Of a stretch of DNA of 64,000 nt, positions 46,037 through 56,057 are shown in pieces. The position numbers were made by a program, and so were the translations under genes. The notes beneath the pieces are model-generated. The model did not search any database and was not told the origin of the DNA. It saw only the letters and a list, made by a program, of their open reading frames with translations. This stretch comes from Chalara sp. BL73 (lineage: Eukaryota > Ascomycota > Leotiomycetes > Helotiales): assembly GCA_918026815.1 (NCBI GenBank), contig CAKJVC010000148.1, positions 992,001 through 1,056,000 of the forward strand, read 5' to 3'. How positions within the stretch are numbered: the first letter of the stretch is position 1; each line of letters starts with the position of its first letter.

Positions 46037-46160
46037 GTTGCCTTTGGGCCTTCTTTTCCCTCGAAAGGCGTCCGCGAGCACGATGATAGAGTATAGAGTA
46101 GGAGATATTGCCATAATGATCTGCAAAAGCACAGTATGATTTAGGCACGCTAGGCGGCAC

Positions 46161-46883
46161 GCTAGGCGGCACGCCTTGCGCCAATACCTGACTGGATCTG
46201 TCCATATTGTCCTATCGTGGTGATGGTGTTGTGAAAGGGCAGGCACCAGCGTAGTGCCACGCACCTTTGCGTATAGAATGTTTGAGAAACATGCTACTGC
46301 GCCACACGCGTAACATTCTAACGCCACGCACATGACCGGCCTAAAAGTAGTAGCTGAGGAAAATATAGCGAGCCCGGATTTATACAGTATAATGTAACTC
46401 CGCTAATGCATATTAATAAGCACAAAATGAAGCTAAAATATGTGGCGTTTATGCACCCTTTTCTTCACATCGGAGAAACTCCCGGGCTGCATCATTTCCC
46501 CTTTTAAGTATCTTCAAAAATTGGAGCCATATTCTTCTGATATGGCACTTTTCTCTAAGTGCTCCGAATTTTAAAGAGACTCTAATAGTCGTGATTAAGC
46601 ATGGGGGTACAACCGAAACGGCGATTGGTGGCGTGATTGAAACGATCGACAGCACAACCAACTACAGTTGTTTTCTGCTTGCTAAGTGGTCTTTTTATGG
46701 AGAAATAGTAAAAGAAAGTAACATTTTAAGCACAAATTCATAGACTTCCTAAGAAAAAAGTTGTGATTAGTAAACTATGGATTTGTCCCGTTACGGGGTG
46801 CGTTTCGGCACGCAGGGACAGACGTTACTCCAACCAACAACAGGCCATTGTTGGCCTCCAGCCAGCACAATGTCGCCACCAGA
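46161..46883. other. Intergenic, likely old transposon flank
   Basis: About 700 bp. The first part may be the 5' end of the pogo element; I could not find its inverted repeat. No gene is supported. Confidence 0.35.
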
Positions 46884-46985
46884 TGTCATGTCTCGTGCTC
46901 CCAGGCACACGTGACCTATATTAGGCGAGCTCTCGGAGCGCCTCGTGTATATATATCCTGCTCTCCTCGAGCGCGTGTCGTGACA
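46884..46985 (+). mobile_element. Solo LTR-like element, family B copy 3 (shortened)
   Basis: 102 bp from TGTCATGTCTCGTGC to GTCGTGACA. It matches family B copy 1 through the CACACGTGA and CGTGTATATATA blocks and then skips the 3' portion, ending directly in the terminal repeat. No target duplication was seen. Confidence 0.6.
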
Positions 46986-47363
46986 ATATCCGAATAGACC
47001 ATATATAAAGTTGAATAGCTTGTATGATTGTATTTCATGCGCATATCGATTGGAATCTGGCCGGAAAGGAAACGGCCAATTACATTGTAACGGCCATTTC
47101 TGGGGGAGTCATTGTGGAAGGCCATCCGGAGAGGGGGGATCTATCCTGATCGATCTCTGAACTGAAGCTCTGCGTAACATGTGCATACCATTAACTTCGT
47201 CTATCAGCCCCCATGTCTTCGATTACACTCTTCTGCTAACCTTCTACAGAACACGCCGTCAGGCCCAAAGTTCACAGACATCTTATCCTAATCGTTTACC
47301 TAAGAAATTTCTCGTGTGACAACATAGCCCACAGTCTCGTCAACCCAAGCAATATCAAGAACC
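46986..47363. other. Intergenic
   Basis: About 380 bp between the family B fragment and a small ORF. Nothing is recognised. Confidence 0.3.
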
Positions 47364-47525
47364 ATGGCTTCCGGATCACCATGGACTCTCAAACCCAAGC
47401 TAGAATCCGAGGGACGTTCTTTATTCAGCATCATACGCAAACTCAGTCGTAAGAGCAGTACAGTCGCTAGCGAAATCGGCTTCCGCCTTATCCCAGATAG
47501 CCGCGGATCTTATTATGCACACTAG
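47364..47525 (+). CDS. Small ORF next to the HET gene (53 residues, uncertain)
   Basis: The ATG has a strong fungal start context (AAGAACCATGGCT). The peptide begins MASGSPWTLKPKLESEG and continues RSLFSIIRKLSRKSS, a basic amphipathic stretch, ending RLIPDSRGSYYAH. It is below the size usually annotated and I recognise no family. It converges with the 3' end of the HET-domain gene 150 bp away. It could be a real small protein of the locus, the first exon of a lost gene, or chance. Confidence 0.25.
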   Translation: MASGSPWTLKPKLESEGRSLFSIIRKLSRKSSTVASEIGFRLIPDSRGSYYAH

Positions 47526-47675
47526 ATAGTGATACTGTATATTGTCTACCCTTTGTCCCTTTCTTAGTACCTCCCTGAGCCGCTCTTGGCAACTCTACAA
47601 CACAAACCCTGCACAAAAGTTATTAAGGTGCTTAAAGAAGTCCTCTGCATTTTCAACTACGTCGGAATCGCTTCC

Positions 47676-49511
47676 TCAGAATTTCGTTAGCTCGAGTCGA
47701 GACATAATGTACGGGGTTTTCGAGAACATACGAAATTTAACCCATATGCTATTCATCTCTGTATAATGCTTGATAGGAAGAGTCTCTCCGCTCACCATCA
47801 GTGAATACCATCCAATATTCAACTCTGCATTTAATGGGTGGACATGTTCACAATGACGGAGGAACACTCGAATCAAAGATTTCAAAGCTTGGCAAAATTC
47901 TCTATTAGGCGAATCAAGAACACGGACATAAAGACTTGAACAGTCAAAAGTACTGTATGTTAGCATCAACAAGCAGAGGGTATAGAACAGGGCCGGCCAG
48001 TCTTGAGGTTGACCTTGGAGAAGCAGTTTCTGGGCTGTCTGGAAGATTTTCCAGAGAAGTACATGGAATGTATTGGTATGCTCCTTCCTGTCGTTCGGCA
48101 GGTGTTCACCTTCTGGCAATTGCATAAGTTCGATTGATGGGCCCAGCATTTGACCGTCGCAGGCTCTTCCTAGAATAGGACGCAGTTCGGCTTCCGTCAA
48201 TTTCAAGTATTTATATTCAAAATCTTTGTCTATTGCCCAGCCGGAGGGGAAATTGCAACAAAATAGTGATAGGTCATGGGATATCACCAAACATCGGAGG
48301 GCGAGCAGCACCAGTGTATCCTTATCTGCTCCCCAGAGGTCCCCACTCTTAACTTGCAGGAGGTGCTTCTGGTAGTCAGCCGCCGATGAGATGATAACTT
48401 TCGTAAGCTCTTCGTAGTGGTTGCCCCAGCGAACCTGGATGGTCTCAAATTGATTTAGAAATTTGGCATATGCCGTGTTGCGTTCCTCTGCCATAGAATC
48501 ACCATTGACGAACCATGGCAAGTCCACGATAGCGGACTCGAAAACCTTTTCTCGACCCAGAGTTGTATAGTCGACGGCGATTTTCCAGTGAATGGGGCCG
48601 GTGTGTAAAATCCGAACTCCGTCAGTGAGCTGGGTGAGCACTGTCAGTGAAGTCAGCTGAGAGTCTGAGTAGTTAGTATGAAGTCTCATGGATGCGGTAC
48701 CTTCTTGAAGTTCGAATGCGTCTTCATGCTCCGCGAAGAGCTCTAGTGGTAGAGCGAGCGATTTCTCCCTTAAAGACTCTTTAATTGCGTTGTGTAGCCG
48801 AACTAAGGCCTTCTTCCGCCCTTCGCCGTAGATAAGTGGCATATGAATGTCGAAAATGCCTAGTAGAGAGTATGCTACGTCTTCTTCGCGTTTTGTCTCG
48901 CGTTTTGCTGCCCATGACATTCGGTCATTAACGCTAAATTGAGACAAAGAGCGTCCTTGAAGAGCTTGAACGGTAATACCTGTTATCTCGTGGATTTGTT
49001 GTTCCAGTGATTTCTTATCACCAAGTCGCTGGCCTTCCACAGAGAAGAATTCAACTGATGTCGGAGCAATAAGCTCTTGAAGCGTCCAGCCCCGAGTAAA
49101 CCATCTGCTGTTGTGGAAAGCAAGTTCCCACGCCCCGTGAGAGGACTCGTCTTTTTTCAAAGAGCCGCAGGTTGAAACGTCTGGCAAGTATGCGTAGCAT
49201 TTAGCCGCATTATGATACCAGCGAAACATAGAGTTGATAGCCTCTGAAAGCTCAGCGCTGCTTGATTTGTCAATGCAACAACTATCCACCCAGAAGTAAT
49301 GCAGACCATCTTTAGCAGCTTGTTTTCCGCAAAAAAGGATCTTAGTATAGCCATCTTTGCTCTTGCCTGTACCTTCTACTAAGTCTCTAAAAGTGACCTC
49401 TTCGTTATCTGCTCCCCAAGTATGCGAAAGGATAGCATACGGTGGATTCTTATTGCCAACAAACTCGATCAGGCTGAACTCGCTATCACCTTCATATTTT
49501 AAAAGACGCAT
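47676..49511 (-). CDS. HET-domain protein (heterokaryon incompatibility type), apparently intact
   Basis: A single 611-residue frame without introns. The start MRLLKYEGDSEFSLIEFVGN and then PPYAILSHTWGADNEEVTF is the N-terminus of HET-D/HET-E type domains. WVDSCCIDKSSSAELSEAIN, RWYHNAAKCYAYLPDV, SRWFTRGWTLQELIAP and REEDVAYSLLGIFDIHMPLI follow in order, so the roughly 250-residue HET domain is complete. The C-terminal 350 residues contain no P-loop or repeats; a block near the end, NIGWYSLMVSGETLPIKHY, is reminiscent of C-termini of other large fungal proteins of unknown role. HET domains act as cell-death effectors after non-self fusion. The gene is divergent from the NLR gene at 50335, 823 bp away, an arrangement suggesting a functional pair. 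It is the only unbroken HET gene of three in this window. Confidence 0.88.
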   Translation of the reverse strand: MRLLKYEGDSEFSLIEFVGNKNPPYAILSHTWGADNEEVTFRDLVEGTGKSKDGYTKILFCGKQAAKDGLHYFWVDSCCIDKSSSAELSEAINSMFRWYHNAAKCYAYLPDVSTCGSLKKDESSHGAWELAFHNSRWFTRGWTLQELIAPTSVEFFSVEGQRLGDKKSLEQQIHEITGITVQALQGRSLSQFSVNDRMSWAAKRETKREEDVAYSLLGIFDIHMPLIYGEGRKKALVRLHNAIKESLREKSLALPLELFAEHEDAFELQEGTASMRLHTNYSDSQLTSLTVLTQLTDGVRILHTGPIHWKIAVDYTTLGREKVFESAIVDLPWFVNGDSMAEERNTAYAKFLNQFETIQVRWGNHYEELTKVIISSAADYQKHLLQVKSGDLWGADKDTLVLLALRCLVISHDLSLFCCNFPSGWAIDKDFEYKYLKLTEAELRPILGRACDGQMLGPSIELMQLPEGEHLPNDRKEHTNTFHVLLWKIFQTAQKLLLQGQPQDWPALFYTLCLLMLTYSTFDCSSLYVRVLDSPNREFCQALKSLIRVFLRHCEHVHPLNAELNIGWYSLMVSGETLPIKHYTEMNSIWVKFRMFSKTPYIMSRLELTKF

Positions 49512-50334
49512 GTTATAATATGGTTGTAGGAGAGCTCAGGTGGCTGGGAATGTCGCGACGTGTGAAGCGGCTGTACGGTATGGATACGCTGTTTCAGACA
49601 GAGACGGTAAAGTACTGTACTATTAACATTACTTCACATGATGCACGAGTGCATCATAGTTGGCGTCAGGGTGAAGTTTATGGTTGCCTAAGGCGACTAG
49701 GCAGCAAATATTTTGGTCATATAATCTGTGGATTGATTTATGGGAAGATTGCAAAGAAAGTTATGATGACAATGGACTGAGGGGTAGCCGATATCAATTT
49801 AGTCTGCAGTGGGTGGCTGGCCTGATAGAACGTGAATTACACAATGATAGTCAGAAGGTATTGGGGATGCTGTTGTGCTTTCTATTGTTGTCTCTATGAT
49901 CTGTGTATGAAGTGTGTTCTAGCAATTTGTGTGTGAAAAGTCTTCAGCGCTAGCGTTCCCCACTTAGTCAGAGACATGTCAGCTACCCCTGGATTCTCAT
50001 TTCCTAACAGAACCTACCTGGTTCCTCAAATCCTAACAGGGTACCTAGAAACAGTCTCCGACCCCCGCAAATCCGGCCAGAGACCCCTGTCTCTGATATA
50101 TCTCGACCTTCATTTTGGCCATAATTTAGCTGAGGGCGATGACAAGAAATAATGCTGGAATTTGTAACTTTTATCCCCTGTTTGCAGGATCACGGAACAT
50201 GCCGCATCCACCACAGCCTCGCGGAATTTCTATTGGTGGGCATTTCAGAAAGTCAAGCATCAACTTCACCTCACCGTCATCCCTCCTGTTGCGAATTTTA
50301 GCCAACCTACCCGCTAAATGTGCTCGTGGAAGTC
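49512..50334. promoter_or_regulatory. Divergent promoter region, HET gene / NLR gene
   Basis: 823 bp separate the two divergent start codons. Short frames here (49520-49899, 50139-50417) have no domain. Both promoters and 5' UTRs should lie here; no specific binding site is claimed. Confidence 0.45.
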
Positions 50335-53300
50335 ATGTCTTTAATATCATTTATCAGGAGGCAATGGAAAAAGGTCCGCAGAGGTCGTGTCACGAATGGC
50401 TCCAGAGAGCCGAGTAGGGGGCAGGATGGCAGCCCCCCGCCTTCAGGTATGTCGAGGCTTCCTCGGGCACCGGAGAAGTTCCAGTCTTCTCGAAGCTCAC
50501 AAACTCCAGCGGGTGTTGAACCACACCGCTCCGAGCAAGTCCCTCCCACCGTGATTCCTCCTCCAGATTCACCCAATCCAACAGTGCCTGCCAGCCAGCG
50601 ATATCAAAGCCTTGAATATACTGAGCTCGAGCGAGACAGGCTTAAGCAGTCTTCCAGCTCGGAGGTTACAGCTCCAGAAAGGTCTGGATCGGCAGCTGTC
50701 GCTGCCAGCGATATACAGGCAACAGTGGCTGACACTTTTAGGTCAAGGGTAAATAATGACTATGCCGTTGGCTGGATCTGTGCTATAAGCACGGAGTATG
50801 TGGCCGCACAAGCTTTTCTCGACGAAAGGCACGACCGACCAGAAAATGTGTCCGCCAGTGATAATAACGATTATACACTCGGCAAGATTGGTAAACACAA
50901 TGTCGTTATCGCCGTTTTGCCTGACGGCGAGTACGGTACAGCGTCTGCAGCAATGGTGGCAAGCGACATGCGACATAGCTTTCCTAATATTAGAATTGGT
51001 TTGATGGTCGGTATCGGAGGCGGTGCGCCAACTAAACAGTATGATATCCGTCTAGGCGATATCGTAGTCGGCGTTCCTCGCGATGGAAAAGGCGGCGTGT
51101 TTCAGTACGACTTCGGCAAGGCGATACAAGGTCAGGGCTTTCGACCCACAGGGTACTTGAACCAGCCACCTACGGTCCTACGGACAGCGATGAGTGGACT
51201 TAAGGCCCAGTATGAGAGCGAAGGGCACCAGCTTGAAGCGGCCATCGACAGTATTCTCGAAAGGAAACCCAGACTTCGGAAGAAGTACCAGCGACCGGAC
51301 CCAAGTAGCGATAAACTGTATCAAAGTGGAGCCACACATCCTCCAAACGACAAAGCAAGCTGTGCGGTGGTGTGTGGTGATAATCCATCACGCCTAGTAG
51401 TGCGACCCGAACGGACCAAAGAGGAGGATAACCCGGCAATTCACTACGGCACAATTGCTTCGGCAAACCAGTTGATGAAGAACGCTCTGATCCGGGACAC
51501 TTTTGCAAAAGAGAAGGATGTACTATGCTTTGAAATGGAAGCGGCAGGGCTGATGAACCACTTTCCGTGCCTAGTTATTCGCGGTATATGCGATTACTCA
51601 GACTCGCACAAGAACAAGGAATGGCAAGGCTATGCAGCGATGGCGGCGGCGGCATATGCGAAAGACCTTCTCTGTCGGATTCCTCCTAGTAAAGTCGAGA
51701 CTGAGAAAAAGATTAGCGAAATTCTTTCGAGTGGTTAGTTATTGTCCAGCCTCTAGAAAGCCGTTATAGTGCTTATAATATTATACTAGTTCTTTCAACT
51801 ATATCTCGAACTGAAGCAAATATTGAAATAATGAAGTGGAAGTTGGACAAAGATGAAAATATTAAAATCCTCGATTGGCTCACCCCGCCAAACATTAGAG
51901 AATTTCATCAAAGTCGAGTTCAGACTAAATTACAGGGGACTTGCGACTGGATTAGAGCGAATCCCACTTTCGTAAAATGGGATGAACCATCGTCTATATC
52001 ACCTTCCGATCGGCTCTTGTGCATCTCCGGAACTCATGGCAGTGGGAAAACCATCCTCGCCTCATCAATTATCGAAGATTTAAAGAGCAAGAATTTACAG
52101 ACTTTATTTTTCTATTTTTCTGGAAGGGATGCTAGTCTGCAGAACCTAGATAGCATAATCCGCGCCTTTCTGTGGCAGTTATTGGAGGATACCGCCGACA
52201 AACGGAGGCTCGAGCTAGTAGGTGTGCTAGTGCGAAAAGGCCCCCCGGCGGTCGTTGAGTTAATACACGCCTTGAATAAAATTGCAACATTGGTGGCTGG
52301 TCCAGTCTACTGCGTCATTGATGGAGTTGACGAATATATCGACGAATGCGACAACAAGATTCAGAAACTCCTCCAACTAGTTTTTGGCCTTCTCAATTCT
52401 AACAGTAATTTGCGTGCCGTTCTATTTGGCCGACAGCATGTGCTCCAACCACATGTGTTTCAAGTAGCGATTGGCGAAACACCTCCGATAATTGAGATCA
52501 ATTCTAGTTTAATTAAGCAAGATATCAATGCATTTATCAATACTGAGATCGACGCCAAGATAAATGCCGACCTCCTCAGGCTCCCGAGAATGCGGGATTC
52601 CATTTTTAATACGCTGCAAGAAAAGTCAGATGGCATGTTTCTTTGGGTAGAGCTGATGATTAAAGACCTTAGCAAGTCAGCATCGCTATCAGAAGTAGAA
52701 GAAAGACTGCACAACCCGCCATATAATCTTGAAGGCATTTACCGACAGCTTTTTTTGCGACTTGTCAAACGGCTCGACAAATTCCAGTTGAATCTTGTCA
52801 AAAATGTTTTGGCCTTCACAACTATCTCGTGCCGAGTATTTCAGGTTGATGAGCTACAGTATGCTCATGCTATTGGCTCTGGATCCCTTTCCACATTCAA
52901 GGAACGTTTACTTCTACACCCCGCTCAGATAATTCTCGATGCGTGTGGCGATTTCATCAATATAAGAGGTGGCCTTATACAGCTTATCCACTTTTCTGTA
53001 AAAGAGTTTCTGACTCGGCCAAAAGATGAATGGCGGTGCAGTGAAGACCGAGAAATACTGGACTTTCGAGTGGACTTGGAATCTTCGCATAGCTTTCTAG
53101 GCTCCACGTGTCTCGATTACTTAAGAATTTGCGAATACGGTTTCCCATTGTCTGACACGAATACCTTTCTGGAACTGGGAACTCGCTACCCGTTTATAAA
53201 ATACGCCTCTATGCACACGCTTTCCCACTTGAGTCAGTCTGGGCCACCTTGTCCAGCTCTTGTTCGCAAACTTAAAGAATTTCTTGGCTCAGAAAGCTTT

Positions 53301-55055
53301 CCTTCCTGGATCGAGTACCTAGTCATGCTTGTTATAGAAGATGGTTCTGCTACGACACTAAATGACTACTTTGAGAGATTCCAAACCTGGCTGCATAACG
53401 GAGGGGATCCTTTTGAAACCGAACTGCGGATGCGCCTAGACCAAGAGCTTCAAAAACGAATTCATACTTTTGGAGAACACGACCCGCGCATTGAGCAATG
53501 GCAGTTTTACTCGGACATTATCCGAGACGCCTTCCTCAATGCCGGTGCGGATGAGGACAATAACTCCGAGTCTGTTAAGGCAACCCTGCCTATAGCACCA
53601 AGCGAACCGATTACTGTATTACATGTTCTCGATGTTCTTAACAGCAACTCAATTTTGCCACTGCACCGACAAGTTGATCTATTTTTCAGGTTGCAGTTTC
53701 ATCTCAAAAAGGCGAAAGTTCTTACTGATCCACTTAAAATGCTATTCCGCATTATTTTACAGAAAGCTCATGCGGTTCCTGTATACGTACTTATGGCTAT
53801 TGGCTCGTTTTACCACGAATTGGATAAGTTGGACGAGGCACTTGAAGTTTATTCTGCAGCTTTAACAAAGATAGGGACTCAACAAACACGTATCAGCTTC
53901 GAAATCCAGAGTTCAATTAGTGATGTTTTGAGGCAGCAAAAGAAGTATAAACAAGCTGAGGCGGCATATCGACGAGTGTATAAGGGGAGGGAGAGAGTGC
54001 TAGGGAAAGAGCACCCAGACACGCTTATAAGCATGCACTGGCTCGGGAGATCACTTGACGGCCAGGGCAAGCACGCCGAGGCTGAAGTAATATTCCGTCA
54101 AATGCTACAGCTTGATGAGAAAGTGCTTGGGGAAGAGCACCCAGACACGCTTATAAGCATGCACAACCTCGGAATATCACTTAACGGCCAGGGCAAGCAC
54201 GCTGAGGCTAAGGTGATATTCCGGCAAACGCTACAGATTAGAAAAAAGGTGCTTGGGGAAGAGCACCCAGACACGCTTATAAGCATGCACAACCTCGGAA
54301 TATCACTTGACGGCCAAGGCAAGCATGCCGAGGCTGAGGTAATATTCCGTCAAACGCTACAGATTAGAAAAAAGGTGCTTAAGGAAAAGCACTCAGACAC
54401 GCTTATAAGCATGCACAGCCTCGGAATATCACTTGACGAACAAAGCAAGCACGCTGAGGCTGAGGTGATATTCCGGCAAACGCTACAGCTTAGAAAGAAG
54501 GTGCTTGGGGAAGAGCACTCAGACACGCTTATAAGCATGGACTGGCTCGGAAAATCATTTAACGGCCAGGGCAAGGACGCTGAAGCTGAGGTGATATTCC
54601 GGCAAACGCTACAGATTAGAAAAAAGGTGCTTGGGGAAGAGCACCTAGACACGCTTATAAGCATGCACAACCTCGGAATATCACTTGACGAACAAAGCAA
54701 GCACGCCGAGGCTGAGGTGATATTCCGGCAAACGCTACAGCTTAGAAAGAAGGTGCTTGGGGAAGAGCACCTAGACACGCTTATAAGCATGGACTGGCTC
54801 GGAATATCACTTAACGGCCAGGGCAAGCACGCTGAAGCTGAGGTGATATTCCGGCAAACGCTACAGCTTGAAAAGAAAGTGCTTGGGGAAAAGCACCCAG
54901 ACGCGCTTATAAGCATGCACTGGCTCGGAAGATCACTTAACGGCCAGGGCAAGCACGCTAAGGCTCAGGTGATATTCCATCAAGTGTTACAGCTTGAAGA
55001 GAAAGTGCTTGGGAAAGAGCACACAAACACGCTAACAAGCATAAGCAGCATGTGA
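50335..55055 (+). CDS. NLR protein: nucleoside phosphorylase-like, NACHT and TPR domains
   Basis: Two exons, 50335-51733 and 51790-55055, join across a 56-nt GTTAGT...CTAG intron to 1554 residues. Without that splice the locus looks like two genes. Residues 1-135 are disordered, starting with a basic helix ([18 protein letters not shown]). Residues about 138-450 form a PNP_UDP_1-type domain: [52 protein letters not shown] linker ([15 protein letters not shown]) leads to NACHT with Walker A GTHGSGKT (547-554) and Walker [12 protein letters not shown] (about 639-649). After helical regions, residues 1189-1554 are nine TPR units of the kinesin light chain type. In fungal NLRs, repeats recognise, NACHT oligomerises, and the N-terminal domain executes or cleaves nucleotides. 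The only ATG upstream lies out of frame. Confidence 0.9.
53955..55055 (+). repeat. Coding tandem array of near-identical TPR units (mostly 126 bp)
   Basis: One 120-bp unit (53955-54074), seven exact-length 126-bp units from 54075 to 54956, and a last partial unit. Units share long identical DNA stretches (GCTGAGGTGATATTCCGGCA, GACACGCTTATAAGCATG). The variation lies at a few codons: after CTACAG (LDE, IRK, LRK, LEK), around EEHPDT (P, S or L), at M(H/D)(N/W/S)LG, and at (I/K/R)SLNGQGKH versus ISLDEQSKH. Units 4-5 and 6-7 look like copies of one 252-bp pair. Confidence 0.9.
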
Positions 55056-55294
55056 ACTATTCTGACCCTAAATTCAAGAAAATAAAGATGGACAAGAGAT
55101 ATGTTCCCAAGATATACAGGTATAAGGCCGCCTTAAACTTCGTCCAAGTGCCGGTAGACCAACCCTTCGTGCTTTAATTTGGCTTCGAATGCCGTTGCTG
55201 TTTTTTTTGCTAACGAAAGTATATCTATACTATTCTACAGTCAATGTGAGCAGAGCACTACGGGCACTTTGCTTTCCAAATGGCTCACACCTAT
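55056..55294. other. 3' flank of the NLR gene
   Basis: About 240 bp that should hold the NLR 3' UTR and terminator. Nothing else is recognised. Confidence 0.4.
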
Positions 55295-55503
55295 TGTCAC
55301 GGTTCTAGAGATCACGTGTGCTTGGCCATGCCGCGCCACAGCCGCGAACGCTCATTGGTTCGCCTAGCTAGGACCCTGGAACTGGCCATGGTTATATGAG
55401 GGCAGTTCCAGCAGTAGCTACACCTTTTCTCTTTAGTTTAGAATCTTCGTATTAAGATACCTTACAAACAGCTCTCACTGGCGCCTGTACTGGGATCGTG
55501 ACA
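55295..55503 (+). mobile_element. Solo LTR-like element, family D
   Basis: 209 bp from TGTCACGGTTC to GGATCGTGACA. CTAT occurs just outside both ends (CCTAT before, TCTAT after), compatible with an aged 5-bp duplication with one change. GGTTATATGAGG may be the TATA region. It differs from families A, B and C inside but has the TGTCACG...CGTGACA ends of family B. Confidence 0.55.
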
Positions 55504-55599
55504 TCTATTGTCGGTCTTCGGCGACTTGACGTAACATAATATTATGTAAGGCAGCGCTCCTGAATCGCCAAGGCAAAGCTCGCTTAAGCTCACCGCCTC

Positions 55600-55938
55600 T
55601 TGGCGGTGAGCTCTACGCGCCTAGTCATTACGTCCGGGAAGCTTTATATTACGCGAGAGGTTTCCTTTGTACTTAGAACTCCACCGCGAGCCATCTACAT
55701 CGCTCCGACTGTCTACACTAAACAGCCAAACTTTCCTAATACTCTCAAAAAAGACCTAGAACTAATACAACTATCAAACGCGCCTCAGGCTCCTACAGCA
55801 CTTGATACACTTGCTTCGGACCTTAAATCTAAAATCCAAATCGCTTTTGAAAAATCAGCTAAACGGTCTTATCCGCACTCTACCGGAAAACCATGGTGGT
55901 CCGCAGAATGCTCAAATGTAACAGCCAGAGCCGGTTAG
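55600..55938 (+). pseudogene. LINE (non-LTR retrotransposon) ORF2 fragment, left part
   Basis: The frame contains PRAIYIAPTVYTKQPNFPNT and, further on, KSYPH-like SAKRSYPHSTGKPWWSAECS. The KPWW motif marks the linker between the endonuclease and reverse transcriptase of Tad/I-type fungal LINEs. The frame then meets stops. The next expected part of such an ORF (ALRNAVRKAKDLFYREV...) is found only beyond the gypsy element at 62 kb. Confidence 0.65.
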
Positions 55939-56057
55939 ACGGCTATCATGATAGCCTAACGGCCAGCCGAAGACTTTCCAGCTGTAGTACTTTCAGGGCT
56001 GCAAGCGGCACGCTCCGCCCATGACCAGCCACAAGCATACAGCCACAGCAGCATGCT

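Larger units (their letters stand above)
43820..46160 (-). pseudogene. Fot1/pogo-type DDE transposase, dead and twice interrupted
   Basis: Reading the minus strand, the family order is intact. A basic HTH-like N-terminal region (YHRARGRLSREKKAQ, near 46080) is followed by QQQYLRPYEKEVIVKYLLQM, then ENVYNINETGVMLFM, DYRGARVKRTSVTAIECIS, LICDGFGTHETFEILKFC and LQLCDIALFAPLKA. A long basic C-terminal tail follows with RRSTKSLVLRKAKVMSYEDL. The first catalytic aspartate is replaced by asparagine (NINETG where NMDETG is usual). There are several stops and frame changes, and two solo LTRs sit inside it (44281-44540 and 45736-46036). Terminal inverted repeats of the element were not found. Confidence 0.88.

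Noticed and set aside
54098..54952. Repetitive minus-strand frames ([16 protein letters not shown]...)
   Set aside because: They are the reverse of the in-frame TPR repeats of the NLR gene.
53955..55055. Regular spaced repeats considered as CRISPR-like
   Set aside because: The repeats are 126 bp, contiguous, in frame and encode TPR units in a eukaryotic gene.
55915..56050. TGTAACAGCC at 55918 as the end of a 3' LTR of the gypsy element
   Set aside because: The following sequence does not match the 5' LTR, and the flanks give no target duplication.
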